Below are positions 62,546-64,000 of a stretch of DNA of 64,000 bases, piece by piece. Position numbers and translations under genes: made by a program. Numbering within the stretch: the first letter of the stretch is position 1; the number at the start of each line of letters is the position of its first letter. The DNA is from Mytilus californianus (taxonomy: Eukaryota; Mollusca; Bivalvia; Mytilida; Mytilidae): assembly GCF_021869535.1 (NCBI RefSeq), contig NW_026262593.1, positions 57,372,318-57,436,317 on the forward strand, read 5' to 3'. The notes beneath the pieces are model-generated. The model had not been told where the DNA came from and made no database searches. It was given only the letters and a program-made list of their open reading frames with translations.

Positions 62546-64000
62546 TACACCATTCGAAAGCTTATTGACAGAGGAACAAAATGGTTATAATCAATATGTG
62601 CCGCAATGCCCATTAGAGGGGTTACGGAGGACCTAAATGCCAAAATACGCGTGAAAATTAAGAAATAGCCAATTTTGAATAATGAAATGGATATTTTGAA
62701 TAATGGAATGGACTGCTGCGACCCTTCAGCCCCTAATTACAGATATACCTTATACGTCATTCGAATGCTTATCAATAGAGGAACAAAATGTGTATAGTCA
62801 ATATGTCCTGCAACGCCTATTAGAGGAGTTTCGGATGACCTAAATGTCAAAATACGCGTCAACAATAAGAAATAGCTTATTTTGAATAATGGAATGGACT
62901 GCTACGACCCTTCAGCCCCTAATTACAGAGAAACCTTATACACCATCCGAAAGCTTATCAACAGAAGAACGAAATGGTTATAATCAATATGTCCCGCAAT
63001 GCCCATTAGAGGGGTTACGCAGGACCTAAATGCCAAAATACGCGTGAAAATTAAGAAATAGCCAATTTTGAATAATGACAATGGATATTTTGAATAATGG
63101 AATGGACTGCTGCGACCCTTCAGCCCCTAATTACAGATATACCTTATACGTCATTCGAAAGCTTATCAATAGAGGAACAAAAGGTACATAGTCAATATGT
63201 CCCGCAACGCTTATTAGAGGAGTTTTGGAGGACCTGAATGTCAAAATACGCGTCAACAATAAGAAATAGCTTATTTTGAATAATGGAATGGACTGCTACG
63301 ACCCTTCAGCTCCTAATTACAGAGAAACCTTCTACACCATTCGAAAGCTTATTGACAGAGGAACAAAATGGTTATAATCAATATGTGCCGCAATGCCCAT
63401 TAGAGGGGTTACGGAGGACCTAAATGCCAAAATACGCGTGAAAATTAAGAAATAGCCAATTTTGAATAATGAAAATGGATATTTTGAATAATGGAATGGA
63501 CTGCTGCGACCCTTCAGCCCCTAATTACAGATATACCTTATACGTCATTCGAAAGCTTATCAATAGAGGAACAAAAGTTACATAGTCAATATGTCCCGCA
63601 ACGCTTATTAGAGGAGTTTTGGAGGACCTGAATGTCAAAATACGCGTCAACAATAAGAAATAGCTTATTTTGAATAATGGAATGGACTGCTACGACCCTT
63701 CAGCTCCTAATTACAGATACACCTTATACACCATTCGAAAGCCTATTGACAGAGGAACGAAATGGTTATAATCAATATGTGCCGCAATGCCCATTAAAGG
63801 GGTTACGCAGGACCTAAATGCCAAAATACGCGTGAAAATTAAGAAATAGCCAATTTTGAATAATGAAATGGATATTTTGAATAATGGAATGGACTGCTGC
63901 GACCCTTCAGCCCCTAATTACAGATATACCTTATACGTCATTCGAATGCTTATCAATAGAGGAACAAAATGTGTATAGTCAATATGTCCCGCAACGCCTA

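Larger units (their letters stand above)
28061..64000 (+). repeat. Satellite DNA array, A-B dimers of 393-394 bp, continuing past the window
   Basis: Head-to-tail units start AATGGACTGCTGCGACCC (A, 186 bp) and AATGGACTGCTACGACCC (B, 207-208 bp). Dividing the length gives about 91 dimers. A and B are homologous along their length; B has about 21 extra bases at its end, a second copy of the TTTTGAATAAT junction. Most monomers carry a HindIII site (AAGCTT) and an MluI site (ACGCGT). Subtypes: A1 (GTGTATAG, TTTCGGATGACC) is usually followed by B2 (AACAGAAGAACG, TACGCAGGACC); A2 (GGTACATAG, TTTTGGAGGACC) by B1 (CCTTCTACACC) or B3 (AGATAAACC, AAAGCCTATTG). Stops occur in all frames, so it is non-coding. 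No match to a named satellite is claimed. Confidence 0.97.

Noticed and set aside
28061..64000. Regular direct repeats resembling a giant CRISPR array
   Set aside because: The whole unit is repeated with no unique spacers, units are hundreds of bases long, and the context is eukaryotic.
28061..64000. Array as a repetitive protein gene or rDNA spacer
   Set aside because: Stops occur in every frame of each monomer, and no rRNA sequence flanks the array in this window.
28061..64000. Array size or higher-order structure as an assembly artefact
   Set aside because: Private variants, odd-numbered units and chimeric monomers are unlikely from simple misassembly, but this cannot be excluded without raw reads.

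Overview
The window is nuclear DNA from an animal, most probably a bivalve mollusc close to the mussels (Mytilidae). Three things support this: AT-rich, intron-like sequence without long open frames; a decayed Jockey/CR1-type LINE; and several dispersed repeats I recognise from memory as typical of mussel genomes (for example the family whose units begin with GATGTGGTATGATTGCC). No bacterial or organellar gene organisation is present. The assignment rests on recollection, not on a search.

Positions 1 to about 8,000 hold what I interpret as the 3' part of a plus-strand gene built from very short phase-0 exons. A two-exon module (30 + 54 nt, 28 codons) occurs twice (821-850 with 1112-1165, and 3675-3704 with 4669-4722). 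Exon lengths, splice sites and flanking introns match between copies. A terminal exon with a stop follows at 7892-7972. The modules lie in tandemly duplicated genomic units bounded by the same short repeat (near 464, 2046 and 5455). The second unit has been enlarged by insertions, including a clear 274-bp MITE with TTAA target duplications.

Positions 8,000 to 27,480 are mostly non-coding and hold fragments of mobile and dispersed repeats: fold-back hairpins, mussel-type repeats, a 5'-truncated and broken LINE reverse transcriptase on the minus strand (15,949-17,665), a rearranged inverted pair of tRNA-like repeats (22,349-23,070), and a 656-bp direct duplication (25,849-26,504 and 26,728-27,385). 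I found no convincing intact gene here.

Positions 27,825 to 64,000 are one satellite DNA array that continues past the window end. The unit is a 393-394 bp dimer of two related monomers, A (186 bp) and B (207-208 bp), arranged head to tail in about 91 dimers. Several local higher-order repeats are superimposed (2,754, 1,967, 1,575, 2,552, 788 and 3,151 bp). The strict A-B alternation is broken once by an A-A junction (about 44,780) and once by a B-B junction (about 62,500). The left edge decays into degenerate monomers and then a nested palindrome made of the same GAATAATGAA motif that separates monomers in the array. I interpret the array as young, still homogenising heterochromatin produced by unequal exchange. 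The micro-exon gene and the structure of this satellite are the two most promising subjects in the window.
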